Assembly: GCF_004367745.1 (NCBI RefSeq) | Contig: NZ_CP037993.1 | Location: forward strand, 992,001-1,056,000 | Direction of reading: 5' to 3' | Source: Herbaspirillum huttiense | GTDB taxonomy: Bacteria; Pseudomonadota; Gammaproteobacteria; Burkholderiales; Burkholderiaceae_D | Length of the DNA stretch: 64,000 nt | Part shown: positions 28,171 through 38,868 of the stretch, piece by piece | Numbering within the stretch: position 1 is the stretch's first letter | Layout: every line of letters starts with the position of its first letter | The notes under the pieces: model-generated | What the model was told of the DNA's origin: nothing | What the model saw: the letters and a program-made list of their open reading frames with translations, nothing else | Database searches by the model: none | Program-made: the position numbers and the translations under genes

Positions 28171-28203
28171 AAAAACCCGCATCATCGCTGATGCGGGTTT
28201 TTT
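28171..28203. terminator. Terminator of groL
   Basis: AAAAACCCGCATCA (28171-28184) pairs with TGATGCGGGTTTTT (28189-28202) around TCGC. A and T runs flank it, so it can work in both directions. Confidence 0.9.
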
Positions 28204-28251
28204 ACTTGCAGCACAGGCCATGCGATGCATGGCCCGCAGCCGGAAGGCCAA

Positions 28252-30006
<1,755 letters not shown>

Positions 30007-30044
30007 CTATCTATATAGAAGGAAAAGGAAGGCCGGATGCCGAA

Positions 30045-30335
30045 TTACTTCTCGACGACGGCGAACAGGTCTTCTTCGCGCATGACCAGCAGTTCCTGGC
30101 CATCGATCTTCACGGCCTGGCCGGAGTACTTGCCGAACAGAACGCGGTCGCCGACCTTCACGGCCAGTTGGCGGACCTTGCCATCTTCCAGGATCTTGCC
30201 GTTGCCGACGGCCAGGACTTCGCCTTGGTCCGGCTTTTCGGTCGCTGCGTCAGGCAGAACGATACCGGAAGCAGTCTTGGTTTCCTGGTCGAGGCGCTTG
30301 ACGATAACGCGATCGTGCAAAGGGCGAAGATTCAT
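30045..30335 (-). CDS. groS: Co-chaperonin GroES (10 kDa)
   Basis: 96 residues: [18 protein letters not shown], the mobile loop [42 protein letters not shown] split, and EDLFAVVE at the end. It caps the GroEL ring. AAGGAG is placed 5 bp before the ATG. The upstream region holds a CIRCE operator and a near-consensus promoter. Confidence 0.98.
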   Translation of the reverse strand: MNLRPLHDRVIVKRLDQETKTASGIVLPDAATEKPDQGEVLAVGNGKILEDGKVRQLAVKVGDRVLFGKYSGQAVKIDGQELLVMREEDLFAVVEK

Positions 30336-30451
30336 GAGAACTCCTTAATTTTCAATAAGTTAGCATTGATTGCGGCGATGCCTGCAACGATTTTCTTCCA
30401 AATGCAGCAGACGTCACCGCATGAAAAAGGGGATTGCGCCCGGCGGCGCTG

Positions 30452-30478
30452 TTAGCACTCTGCCGTGACGAGTGCTAA
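30452..30478 (-). promoter_or_regulatory. CIRCE operator (HrcA binding site)
   Basis: TTAGCACTC (30452-30460), a 9-bp spacer and GAGTGCTAA (30470-30478) are a perfect match to the CIRCE inverted repeat. It overlaps the start side of the groES promoter, as expected for repression by HrcA between heat shocks. Confidence 0.97.
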
Positions 30479-30506
30479 GTATAGGGATGGGTTGGGGAAT
30501 TTTCAA
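30478..30506 (-). promoter_or_regulatory. Sigma-70-type promoter of groES-groEL
   Basis: On the minus strand TTGAAA (30501-30506) and TATACT (30478-30483) are separated by 17 bp, close to consensus. The -10 hexamer abuts CIRCE, so HrcA binding would block initiation. Confidence 0.82.
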
Positions 30507-30609
30507 GGCGTCAATTGCCGTGTTTGCGCGCCCGGTCTGTGCAGCGGCACTCAAAAAAATTCGAGGTCAGTTAAGAGAAATGCAGGCATGGCTCTGAACA
30601 TGTAAAAAA

Positions 30610-30628
30610 TAAAATGCGAATCATTATT
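30610..30628 (+). promoter_or_regulatory. Putative Fur box upstream of the FecA-like receptor
   Basis: The stretch around AATGCGAATCATTATTATT matches 14 of 19 positions of the Fur consensus, including the whole AATCATTAT core (30619-30627). It precedes a TonB receptor gene, which fits iron repression. Confidence 0.72.
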
Positions 30629-30633
30629 ATTGC

Positions 30634-30667
30634 GGCTCTTTCGGATCAGTCCGGAAGAGCCTTTTTT
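30634..30667 (+). terminator. Terminator-like hairpin in the leader of the FecA-like receptor
   Basis: GGCTCTTTCGG (30634-30644) pairs with CCGGAAGAGCC (30651-30661), with one T-G wobble, followed by six T. It lies between the Fur box and the receptor start, so it could terminate or attenuate transcripts begun at the Fur-controlled promoter. Confidence 0.72.
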
Positions 30668-30719
30668 ATAAGAAATGAACGGCGGAGGTTCGCCAGTATT
30701 TTTATTGGACCGAAATGCA

Positions 30720-32831
30720 ATGAAGAACAATCAGGCCCCATTCAACCATGCACGCGATCTGCGTATCGCCACTTCAACCCTTGCCTCGCTCGTGATGCTC
30801 GGCTTCCCGCTGGCCGGCATGGCGCAGCAGTCCGCGGCGCCCGACGGGCAGTCCGGGCTGGAGCCGATCCAGGTCAGCAGCGACTGGCTAGGCACTGGCC
30901 TGGAGAGCAGCGTGAAGACCTATCCCGGTGCCCGCACCGTGGTCAAGAAGCAGGAGATCGACAGCACCGGTGCCGTCAGCATCGGCGAGGTGATGCGCCG
31001 CATTCCTGGTGTGCAGTCCAGTGACAGCGCCGGTACCTCGGGCAGCGCGATTGCCTTGAACATCGGCGTGCGCGGTCTGACCGGACGCTTTTCGCCGCGC
31101 TCCACCGTCCTGCTGGATGGCATCCCCTTGTCGGTGGCACCCTATGGCCAGCCCCAGCTTTCGTTTGCGCCCCTGAGCCTGAACAACATCGAATCGATCG
31201 ATGTCATCCGTGGCGGCGGCGCGGTGCGCTTCGGCCCACAGAACGTGGGCGGCATCATCAATTTCAAGACGCGTTCCATTCCCGCCAGCGAGGGCATCTC
31301 GGGTGATGCCTCGGTGCGCTACAACAGCTACGGCAAGGGTGGCGGCAATGCGCAGTACACCGCCTTTGCCGGCGGCCAGAGCGACACTGGCCTGGGCATG
31401 GCCTTCCTCTACTCGGGCCAGGACGGCAGCGGATGGCGCGACAAGAGCGATGAGCATCTCAACGATTTTGCGCTGAAGATGCGCTACGAAATTTCCCCGC
31501 GTTCCGAACTCCACGCCAAGTTCAATTACTACGACGTGCTGAGCCGCACGCCGGGCGGCCTCACCACCGCGCAGTACGCCGCCGATCCGTTCCAGAACAC
31601 GCGCCAGCGCGACAACTGGAGCGGTACCCGCAAAGGCTTCGACGTCGGCTACCTCAATACGCTGTCGGATCATCAGGAGCTGGAGATCCGGACCTACTTC
31701 AACCAGGCGACCCGCCAGAGCAGCTTGATCAACGTGACCGGCGTGCGCCTCTCGCATCAGCCGCGCAACTATGAAACGCTGGGCGTCGAGCCCCGCTACA
31801 CGCAGCGCTTCGCCTGGGGCGGCACTACGCACGATGTCACCGTGGGTTACCGCACCATCCGCGAGCGTGGGGACGACAACATCTACAACGAAGCGGTCCG
31901 CACCGGTGTGCTGAGCGGATTCACCCAGTTCCAGAACAGCACCGATGCCCATGCCGGCTACATCGATGACAAGATCGCATTCGGCAAATGGCGCATCACG
32001 CCGGGCCTGCGTTTCGAACAGGTGCGGTCAAGCCGCTACGAAATGGGCAAGAAGGATCCTTACAAAGTGGCCAACGACAAGCTGCTGCCCTCGATCAACC
32101 TGGCCTATCTGCTCACGGAGCAATTGACCCTGTTCAGCAACTACAACACCTCCTTCGGCGTGGTGCAGAACTCGCAACTCAACACCATGTCTTCCGCCAA
32201 TCCGCTGTCGCCCGAACTGGCCCGGACGATGGAAGGCGGCATGCGCTGGAAGAGCGCACAGGCCTCCGCCGAAGCCACGGTGTTCCACATCAATTTTGAC
32301 AACCAGATCGTGTCGGTGCAGGGAACGACGCCCAACGTCTTCCGCAACATCGGCCGCACCCAGCATGATGGCGTCGAACTGGCGATGGACTATGCCTTCG
32401 CTCCGGACAGCCCCCTGAAAGGCTGGTCGGTCTTCGCCAACTACACCTACACCCGCGCCCTGCAGAAGTCAGGCAGCAATCCGGGCAAGGACTTGCCGTT
32501 CTATGCACGCACGACCGATACGCTCGGGGTGCGCATGCAAACCGGTCCCTGGACGCTCAACCTGTCGACCACGCACCAGGGCCGACAGTTTGCCGATGAA
32601 GCCAACACCGTCGCCGAAAGCACCGATGGCAGCATCGGAGAAATCCCGGGCGTGCGCCTCTGGAATGCGCAGGCGAGCTGGAAGGTGCCGGGCAAGAAGG
32701 GATTCGATCTCACGGCGGGCGTCAACAACCTGCTGGACCGGCGCTACTTCACCCGTACCGTGGATGGCAATCTGGGCAAGCTGGTCGGTGCGCCGCGGAC
32801 CTTGTATGTCCAAGGACGTTACACATTTTGA
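30720..32831 (+). CDS. TonB-dependent receptor, FecA-like (no STN domain)
   Basis: 703-residue outer-membrane receptor. A signal peptide (residues 1-36, ending GMAQQ) is followed by the plug: YPGARTVVKKQEIDSTGAVSI, RRIPGVQSSDS, LNIGVRGLTGRFSPRSTVLLDG split and VIRGGGAVRFGPQNVGGIINF. The barrel includes VEPRYTQRF and closes with NNLLDRRYFTR and YVQGRYTF. It resembles ferric dicitrate receptors but lacks the signalling domain, so it should only transport. Start ATG 30720 has a weak ribosome site; ATG 30675 would add 15 residues. A Fur box and hairpin lie upstream. Confidence 0.9.
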   Translation: MKNNQAPFNHARDLRIATSTLASLVMLGFPLAGMAQQSAAPDGQSGLEPIQVSSDWLGTGLESSVKTYPGARTVVKKQEIDSTGAVSIGEVMRRIPGVQSSDSAGTSGSAIALNIGVRGLTGRFSPRSTVLLDGIPLSVAPYGQPQLSFAPLSLNNIESIDVIRGGGAVRFGPQNVGGIINFKTRSIPASEGISGDASVRYNSYGKGGGNAQYTAFAGGQSDTGLGMAFLYSGQDGSGWRDKSDEHLNDFALKMRYEISPRSELHAKFNYYDVLSRTPGGLTTAQYAADPFQNTRQRDNWSGTRKGFDVGYLNTLSDHQELEIRTYFNQATRQSSLINVTGVRLSHQPRNYETLGVEPRYTQRFAWGGTTHDVTVGYRTIRERGDDNIYNEAVRTGVLSGFTQFQNSTDAHAGYIDDKIAFGKWRITPGLRFEQVRSSRYEMGKKDPYKVANDKLLPSINLAYLLTEQLTLFSNYNTSFGVVQNSQLNTMSSANPLSPELARTMEGGMRWKSAQASAEATVFHINFDNQIVSVQGTTPNVFRNIGRTQHDGVELAMDYAFAPDSPLKGWSVFANYTYTRALQKSGSNPGKDLPFYARTTDTLGVRMQTGPWTLNLSTTHQGRQFADEANTVAESTDGSIGEIPGVRLWNAQASWKVPGKKGFDLTAGVNNLLDRRYFTRTVDGNLGKLVGAPRTLYVQGRYTF

Positions 32832-33458
32832 CCGTGCCGGGGTGAATGAAATCGCGCACTGGCCACCGCGACCATCGTTCATCTGGCCCTTCCGCAAGCA
32901 GGGTCCCGGATCCAGGGTCAAATGAAGAATAATTCCCGCAATACGAGAATTGATCCCCGGGAATGAGGCTGGCACCCCAAGCCAGCCTCGTTACAAGTGC
33001 AGCTTTCTGCTATTTCCCCGCCCTTATTGGTGCACTCCTTCGCATCCCGATTCAAAAAAGTGCATAAAACGTGCGATATGAATGAAGCGCCGCGTTGGCA
33101 CGGAACTCGCTCTCCCAGCCGCACCATTACGGTGTATTCTGCCCGGCGGGGCGGTGTAATGGAGGAACTGCCCCGCCTGGCCTGGCGCTGCGGCCGGGCC
33201 GCTTGCCTGCTGTGGCTCCGTCCCTTTTTATCCGGGGATGCCCCTGGGGAAAGCGCCCGAGTGGCGATGCTGCAAGGCATGGCTCGGTTTTTGCAGTAGC
33301 AGAGTCCGCAAGCAAGAACCGGTCAGCGACTGGGAGGCGCTGCGGTGCTTTCCGATCAGGTTGCCGTCCTCACGGCGGTCAGAATCGGTCAGCGCACATA
33401 ACAAATGGCACAACGAACTGCGTTTTCAATCTTTCATTGGAAGTAATAGGAGCAATTC
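32832..33458. other. Long intergenic region upstream of the periplasmic binding protein
   Basis: 627 bp with no supported gene. A hairpin GAGGCTGGC/GCCAGCCTC at 32965-32989 probably marks the 3' end of the receptor mRNA, although no T-run follows. Short open frames on both strands here have no ribosome site and no family resemblance. The last ~150 bp must contain the promoter of the binding-protein gene. Confidence 0.5.
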
Positions 33459-34604
33459 ATGCAAAAAATCAAAATGATTCCTGTCGCTACGGCACTGGTG
33501 GCAGCGTTCTCGTTCGCAGGGGCAGCGCAGGCACAAGAGGTCATCAAGATCGGTCACGTCGCTCCTCTGACCGGTCCCAACGCGCACATCGGCAAGGACA
33601 ATGAAAACGGTGCCCGCATGGCCGTGGATGAACTCAACGCCAAGGGCTTCGAGATCGGCGGCAAGAAGGTCACCTTCCAGCTGGTCCCCCAGGATGACGC
33701 TTCCGATCCGAAGCAAGCCACCACCGTGGCCCAGGCCCTGGTCGATGCCAAGGTCAAGGGCGTGGTCGGCCACATGAACTCCGGCACCACCATCCCGGCT
33801 TCCAAGATCTACTTCGACGCCGGCATCCCGCAAATCTCGCCCTCGGCGACCAACCCCAAGTACACCCAGCAAGGCTTCAACACCGCCTTCCGCGTGGTGG
33901 CCAACGATGGCCAGCTCGGTGGCGTCCTGGGCCGCTATGCCGTCAATGAACTGAAGGGCAAGAACGTGGCCGTCATCGACGACCGCACTGCCTACGGTCA
34001 AGGCGTGGCCGAAGAATTCCGCAAGAGCGCCCTGGCTGCCGGTGCCACCATCGTGGCTACCCAGTACACCACCGACAAGGCTACCGACTTCAACGCCATC
34101 CTGACCTCGGTCAAGTCCAAGAAGCCGGACCTGGTCTTCTTCGGCGGCATGGACGCCGTGGCCGGCCCGATGCTGCGCCAGATGGATCAGCTGGGCGTGG
34201 CTGCCAAGTTCATGGGCGGTGACGGTATCTGCACCACCGAACTGCCGAGCCTGGCCGGTGCTGGCCTGAAGGACAACGAAGTGGTCTGCGCCGAAGCCGG
34301 TGGCGTGACCGAAGCAGGCAAGAAGCCGCTGGAAGACTTCAAGGCTGCCTACAAGAAGAAATTCAACCAGGACGTCGTGATCTACGCACCGTACACCTAC
34401 GATGCGCTGATGACCCTGGCTGATGCCATGAAGCAGGCCGGCTCGTCCGACCCCAAGGTCTACCTGCCGGTCCTGGCCAAGATCAAGCACAAGGGCGTCA
34501 CCGGTGAAATCGCCTTCGACGCCAAGGGCGACATCCTGAACGGTACCCTGACCCTGTACACCTACAAGGGCGGCAAGCGTACCCTGCTGAGCGTGGTCAA
34601 GTAA
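33459..34604 (+). CDS. Branched-chain amino acid ABC transporter substrate-binding protein
   Basis: 381 residues, LivJ/LivK-type periplasmic protein. The signal peptide MQKIKMIPVATALVAAFSFAG ends at AQA. KIGHVAPLTGPNAHIGKDNENGARMAVDELNAKG split, VVGHMNSGTTIPASKIY, FRVVANDGQLG and DDRTAYGQGVAEEF are family hallmarks. It would bind Leu/Ile/Val or a related amino acid. No permease or ATPase genes are adjacent, so it must work with a transporter encoded elsewhere. Strong AGGAG site 7 bp before ATG. Ends in a clear terminator. Confidence 0.94.
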   Translation: MQKIKMIPVATALVAAFSFAGAAQAQEVIKIGHVAPLTGPNAHIGKDNENGARMAVDELNAKGFEIGGKKVTFQLVPQDDASDPKQATTVAQALVDAKVKGVVGHMNSGTTIPASKIYFDAGIPQISPSATNPKYTQQGFNTAFRVVANDGQLGGVLGRYAVNELKGKNVAVIDDRTAYGQGVAEEFRKSALAAGATIVATQYTTDKATDFNAILTSVKSKKPDLVFFGGMDAVAGPMLRQMDQLGVAAKFMGGDGICTTELPSLAGAGLKDNEVVCAEAGGVTEAGKKPLEDFKAAYKKKFNQDVVIYAPYTYDALMTLADAMKQAGSSDPKVYLPVLAKIKHKGVTGEIAFDAKGDILNGTLTLYTYKGGKRTLLSVVK

Positions 34605-34661
34605 TTTTGCATCAAGCTTCACCTCCGGGACCTTCACGGTTCCGGCTGGAGCAGCAGTGAC

Positions 34662-34694
34662 AAGCCCCGGCCTTCGTGCCGGGGCTTTTTCTTT
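34662..34694 (+). terminator. Terminator of the binding-protein gene
   Basis: AAGCCCCGGC (34662-34671) pairs with GCCGGGGCTT (34678-34687), then TTTTTCTTT. Confidence 0.92.
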
Positions 34695-34741
34695 CATATC
34701 GACCAAAAACCGGGGCGACCTGCCACCGCATTTACAGATTA

Positions 34742-34762
34742 TAATGAGACACGTTCTCATTA
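34742..34762 (+). promoter_or_regulatory. Fur box upstream of the FecI-like sigma gene
   Basis: TAATGAGACACGTTCTCATTA is an almost perfect 21-bp palindrome (TAATGAGA / TTCTCATTA) resembling the Fur inverted repeat TGAGAAT-N-ATTCTCA, 12 bp before the sigma-factor ATG. It implies iron repression of the relay. Confidence 0.82.
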
Positions 34763-34774
34763 CATCTTGCGGTC

Positions 34775-35287
34775 ATGGCCGACCTCGCTCCTTCCCGTCC
34801 TCACGACATCGCTGGCATATACACCGGGCATCACCGGTGGCTGCTGGGCTGGCTGCGCCGCCGTACCGACAATGCCGAGCTGGCGGCCGACCTGGCGCAG
34901 GATACCTTCGTGCGTATGATGGTCTCGCGCCGCGATTTCATCGTCGATGAAGTGCGCACCCTGCTGGCCACCATCGCGCGCGGCCTGATGATCGATCATT
35001 TCCGCCGCTGCGCGCTGGAAGCTGCCTTCCTGGAAATGCTGGCGCAGATGCCCCCCGAGCACCTGCCATCGCCCGAAGCGCAACTGCTGGTGCTGGAAAC
35101 CCTCAACGAAGTCGACGCCATGCTGGCCGGCTTGCCGCCCAAGGTGCGCAGCGCCTTCCTGCTGTCGCAGCTCGATGGCCTGGCCTATGCCGAGATCGCG
35201 GTGCGGCTGGAGGTGTCGCTGAGTTCGGTGCAGCAATACATGAAGCGCGCCTTCACCGCCTGCTACCGGCTGCAATATGGGCTCTGA
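34775..35287 (+). CDS. FecI-like ECF sigma factor
   Basis: 170 residues with sigma regions 2 and 4. Region 2: WLRRRTDNAELAADLAQDTFVRM and the TLLATIARGLMIDHFRR promoter-melting segment. Region 4: LPPKVRSAFLLSQLDGLAYAEIAVRLEVSLSSVQQYMKRAF split. FecI-type factors drive transcription of the receptor gene downstream when the receptor signals. It overlaps fecR by 11 bp and is preceded by a Fur box. Confidence 0.93.
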   Translation: MADLAPSRPHDIAGIYTGHHRWLLGWLRRRTDNAELAADLAQDTFVRMMVSRRDFIVDEVRTLLATIARGLMIDHFRRCALEAAFLEMLAQMPPEHLPSPEAQLLVLETLNEVDAMLAGLPPKVRSAFLLSQLDGLAYAEIAVRLEVSLSSVQQYMKRAFTACYRLQYGL

Positions 35288-36260
35288 GCGCACGGCCCCC
35301 AACGACGACATCGTCATGGCCGCCATCGACTGGATGGTGCGGCTGCAATCGGGCAGCGCCACCGATCACGAGCACGAAGCCTGCCGCCGCTGGCGCGCCG
35401 AACAGCCGCAGCACGAGCTGGCCTGGCAACGGCTGCAATCGCTCAGCGAGCGGGTCGCCACGCTGCCGCGCGCGCTGGCCCACGGCAGCATCGGTGCGAG
35501 CGAAGCCCGCACGCGCAACAACCGCCGCTTTGCGCTCAAGACCTTGTGCGTGGCGACCGGCGCGGGGCTGCTGGCGTCCAGCGCGGCACGATGGACGCCG
35601 TGGCAGGCCTGGATGGCCGGCTACACCACCCGCACCGGAGAGCGGCGCCGGATCACGCTCGCCGATGGCACCCTGCTGCAACTCAACAGCGCCACCGCGG
35701 TGGACGTCAGTTTCGACGAGCAGCAGCGCCTGATCCGTCTGCATCGCGGCGAAGTGCTCATCACCACGGGACATGAAGAGCGCCCTTCCTATCGTCCCTT
35801 CCTCGTGCAGACCCGGCTGGGACAAGCACGCGCACTGGGCACCCGCTTCCAGCTGCGCGATGCGGAGGAGGGCATGCGCCTTGCCGTTTATGAGGGCGCG
35901 GTGGAATTCCGTTCGCAAAATGAGAATGCACCCGTCCGCGTGGATGCCGGGCGCCAGGGACTGTTCGATGCGCAAGGGCTGGTGGGTCGCCTCGTCGCCG
36001 CCAATGAACAGGCCATCGCCTGGACCGATGGTGTCATCGTGGCCGACCGCATGCCGCTGGGCCAACTGGTGGCCGAGCTGGATCGCTATCTCCCCGGCAA
36101 GCTGCGCTGCGATCCGGCGGTGGCCGGCCTGACCATCTCGGGCGTGTTTCCGCTCGACCAGCCGGCACGCATCCTGGCGGCCATTGCGCGGACCTTGCCG
36201 GTGCGGGTGGATACCTTCACGGATTACTGGATCACCTTGCGGCCACGTGCCGCCACCTGA
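35277..36260 (+). CDS. FecR-like anti-sigma/signal transducer
   Basis: 327 residues. The N-terminal cytoplasmic DUF4880-like part (AAIDWMVRLQSG..HEACRRWRAEQPQHELAWQRL) interacts with sigma. A single membrane segment lies at about residues 85-105 (LKTLCVATGAGLLASSAA). The periplasmic FecR domain follows: RITLADGTLLQLNSATAVDV, LHRGEVLITTGH, VQTRLGQARALGTRFQLR. It relays the ligand-loaded receptor signal to the sigma factor. Confidence 0.93.
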   Translation: MGSERTAPNDDIVMAAIDWMVRLQSGSATDHEHEACRRWRAEQPQHELAWQRLQSLSERVATLPRALAHGSIGASEARTRNNRRFALKTLCVATGAGLLASSAARWTPWQAWMAGYTTRTGERRRITLADGTLLQLNSATAVDVSFDEQQRLIRLHRGEVLITTGHEERPSYRPFLVQTRLGQARALGTRFQLRDAEEGMRLAVYEGAVEFRSQNENAPVRVDAGRQGLFDAQGLVGRLVAANEQAIAWTDGVIVADRMPLGQLVAELDRYLPGKLRCDPAVAGLTISGVFPLDQPARILAAIARTLPVRVDTFTDYWITLRPRAAT

Positions 36261-36366
36261 GGCCGGCATGCATATAAAACATTTTTAAAATTTTTCTGCA
36301 GGTTTATGGATCTCGTTCGGTTTACCAGATAGCAAGCCCTCTGAAGCTCACCATCGAACGACATCC

Positions 36367-38751
36367 ATGACCATCCGAACCCGCTTCCCCTCGCGTCCGA
36401 CCCTGTCCCGACTGGCCATCCTGGCCGCCTTCGCCAGCCCCATGGCCGGTGTGCAGGCGCAAGCCACCGATGCCCAGCGCCAGGCCTACGACATTCCCGC
36501 TGGTCCTCTCGACCAAAGCCTCAACAGCTTCGCCCGCCGTGCTGGCGTGCTGCTCTCCTTCGATCCCGCCATCACGCGCGACCGCCAGAGCGCGGGTCTT
36601 TCCGGCCGGTATACGGTAGCGGAAGGGTTTGCCGCGCTGCTCAACGGCACCCCGCTGCAAGCGATCCGCAACGCAGACGGCGGCTACACCGTCGCCGCAC
36701 CGACGGCCACCACCGGCAGCAATGCCAATGCCGTCCTGCCCACTGTCACGATCACCGAAAGCGCCGACCCCACCGCGCCCTACGCGGGTGGAATGGTCGC
36801 ACGCGGTGGCAGCCTCGGCGTACTGGGTACGGCCAGCGTCATGGACACGCCCTTCAGCACCACCAACTACACCTCGCAAGGCATCGAGGATGTACAGGCG
36901 CGCGCCATCGGCGACGTCATCGCCAACGATGCCTCGGTGCGCAACACCAATGGCAATGGCGGTTTCGGCGACAGCTACCAGATTCGCGGCTTCACCATGT
37001 CGGCCAATGACGTGGCCTTCAACGGCCTGTATGGGATGGTGCCGCTCACGCGCATGCCCATCTCCATGGTCGAGCGCATCGAAGTGCTCAAGGGACCGGG
37101 CACGCTGATGTATGGCATGGGCCCGGCCGGCGGCGTGGGCGGGGCGGTCAACCTGATCCCCAAGCGGGCGCACGAAGATCCGATCTCCAGCGTCACGGCC
37201 ACCTATCTTTCCAATTCGCAGTTCGGATTGAAGGCCGACCTCGGCCGCCGCTTCGGTGAGCAGCAGGAGTGGGGCATCCGCGTGAACGCGCTCTATGCCG
37301 ATGGCAACACCGGCCTGTCCGGCAGCAACCAGCAGCAGAACATGGGCTCGGTCGGACTCGACTACAACGGCGGCCGCGTGCGCTGGAGCCTGGACGCCTA
37401 CACCCAGCACGAAGATGCCCGCAACTTCCGTCCGCAATTCAGCATCAGCAGCCTGGTGATGCCGGAAGCACCCTCGGGCAAGACCAACCTCTATCCCGGC
37501 ACCACCCTGCAATCGGATGACAAGGCCGTCGCCACGCGCCTGGAATACGACATCAACGACCACCTGACCGCCTACGGCGCCGTCGGTTATCACGAGGCCA
37601 CGTCTTCCCAGAGCTGGCCCAGCGCCACCATCCTCAATGCGGCCGGTGATACGGCCGCGCTCTACAACGGTTACTACGACCAGAAGGTCGTTTCCACCTC
37701 GGCCGACGTCGGCATGCGTGCGCGCTTCAATACCGGCGGCATCAAGCACACCGTGATGCTGGGCGTGAACATGCTGGATCAGCAGACCGATTACTTCTTC
37801 CTCTCCGAGAGCAGCAGCGTCACCTCCAACCTGTATCGTCCGGTCGCCTTGCCCGTGGTCAGCGGCGCACGCGGCGAACCCACGCCGCAGAGCCAGATCC
37901 GCCTGACCAGCGTGGCGCTGACCGATACCCTGTCGCTGGCCGATGACCGCCTGCGCATCACCGCCGGCTTGCGTCGCCAGCAGGTGTATTCGCACAGTCT
38001 GGTCGATGCCTCGCAGACCTCCAACAAGACCGCCATCTCGCCGGTGCTGGGCGTGGTCGTCAAGCCGGTGCAGAACGTTTCGCTGTATGCCAACTACACG
38101 GCGGCCCTGAGCGCAGGTGGGTTCACTTCGGCCAGCGACGGCAATCCCAACCAGCTCTTCCCGCCCTACAAGTCCAAGCAGGTGGAGACGGGCGCCAAGA
38201 TTGACTGGGGCCGTATCACGACCACGGCGGCCGTATTTCAGATCGAGCAGGCCAATGCCAGCACCACGCTGGTCAATGGCGTGAGCACCACCACTCAGGA
38301 TGGCCGCAATCGCGTGCGCGGACTGGAACTGGCGGCTTATGGCGAACTGCAGCGCGGCCTGCGTTTCAATGCCAGCGGCACCTTCTTCGATGCCAAGCAG
38401 TACCACACCGACAATGGCACCAATGACGGCAAGGATGTCGGTGCCATCCCCAACAGCAACTTCAACCTGGGGCTGGATTGGGATGCGCCGTGGCTGCAGG
38501 GCCTGGCCTTGAATACGCGCGTCACCCGCACAGGCTCGATGTGGTACAGCAACGAGAACAAGCTCAAGGTGCCGGGCTGGACCCGCGTCGATATCGGTGC
38601 GCGCTACATCACCCGGGCGGCAGGGCAGGTCGTGACCTATCGCGCCAACATCGAGAACCTGTTCGACAAGAATTACTGGCTGATGCAGAACGGTTATGTG
38701 GGCACTTCGTCGGGTCGCACGCTGGTGCTGTCGGCGCAGGTCGATTTCTGA
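36367..38751 (+). CDS. TonB-dependent siderophore receptor with STN signalling domain
   Basis: 794 residues. The signal peptide ends near GVQAQA (residue ~32). The STN domain occupies about residues 38-108 (YDIPAGPLDQSLNSFARRAG, GLSGRYTVAEGFAALLNGT). The plug follows (SVMDTPFSTTNYTSQGIED, YQIRGFTMSANDVAFNGLYG, VLKGPGTLMYGMGPAGGVGG), then a barrel ending SGRTLVLSAQVDF. It imports a ferric siderophore and signals through the FecR-like protein to the sigma factor encoded just upstream. 106 bp separate it from fecR; the sigma-dependent promoter probably lies there. Confidence 0.94.
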   Translation: MTIRTRFPSRPTLSRLAILAAFASPMAGVQAQATDAQRQAYDIPAGPLDQSLNSFARRAGVLLSFDPAITRDRQSAGLSGRYTVAEGFAALLNGTPLQAIRNADGGYTVAAPTATTGSNANAVLPTVTITESADPTAPYAGGMVARGGSLGVLGTASVMDTPFSTTNYTSQGIEDVQARAIGDVIANDASVRNTNGNGGFGDSYQIRGFTMSANDVAFNGLYGMVPLTRMPISMVERIEVLKGPGTLMYGMGPAGGVGGAVNLIPKRAHEDPISSVTATYLSNSQFGLKADLGRRFGEQQEWGIRVNALYADGNTGLSGSNQQQNMGSVGLDYNGGRVRWSLDAYTQHEDARNFRPQFSISSLVMPEAPSGKTNLYPGTTLQSDDKAVATRLEYDINDHLTAYGAVGYHEATSSQSWPSATILNAAGDTAALYNGYYDQKVVSTSADVGMRARFNTGGIKHTVMLGVNMLDQQTDYFFLSESSSVTSNLYRPVALPVVSGARGEPTPQSQIRLTSVALTDTLSLADDRLRITAGLRRQQVYSHSLVDASQTSNKTAISPVLGVVVKPVQNVSLYANYTAALSAGGFTSASDGNPNQLFPPYKSKQVETGAKIDWGRITTTAAVFQIEQANASTTLVNGVSTTTQDGRNRVRGLELAAYGELQRGLRFNASGTFFDAKQYHTDNGTNDGKDVGAIPNSNFNLGLDWDAPWLQGLALNTRVTRTGSMWYSNENKLKVPGWTRVDIGARYITRAAGQVVTYRANIENLFDKNYWLMQNGYVGTSSGRTLVLSAQVDF

Positions 38752-38780
38752 TCTGAGTAAGTCACTCACGCGCGTGAGCC

Positions 38781-38817
38781 ATGCCCTGCTGCTGAGAAGC
38801 GGCAGGGCATTTTTTTG
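38781..38817 (+). terminator. Terminator of the siderophore receptor gene
   Basis: ATGCCCTGC (38781-38789) pairs with GCAGGGCAT (38802-38810), then a seven-T run. A 12-bp palindrome TCACGCGCGTGA lies just before it (38766-38777). Confidence 0.9.
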
Positions 38818-38868
38818 AAGAAACGCGTAAAAGATATAAATGATTTATGGATTGTAAAAAGTCGGGTC

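Larger units (their letters stand above)
30336..30719. other. Divergent regulatory region between groS and the FecA-like receptor
   Basis: This 384-bp gap without a gene contains, from left to right, the groS 5' leader, the CIRCE element, a sigma-70 promoter facing left, a Fur box and a terminator-like hairpin facing right. These are listed separately. Confidence 0.7.

Noticed and set aside
32918..33280. 120-codon minus-strand ORF in the gap after the FecA-like receptor
   Set aside because: No ribosome binding site, low-complexity basic translation, spans a hairpin region; treated as non-coding.
33290..33458. Possible riboswitch in the leader of the branched-chain amino acid binding protein
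   Set aside because: No conserved riboswitch core or terminator/anti-terminator pair could be recognised.
36322..38769. Open frame of about 815 codons on the minus strand
   Set aside because: Antisense to the STN-containing siderophore receptor; composition is that of a GC-rich shadow and there is no ribosome site.
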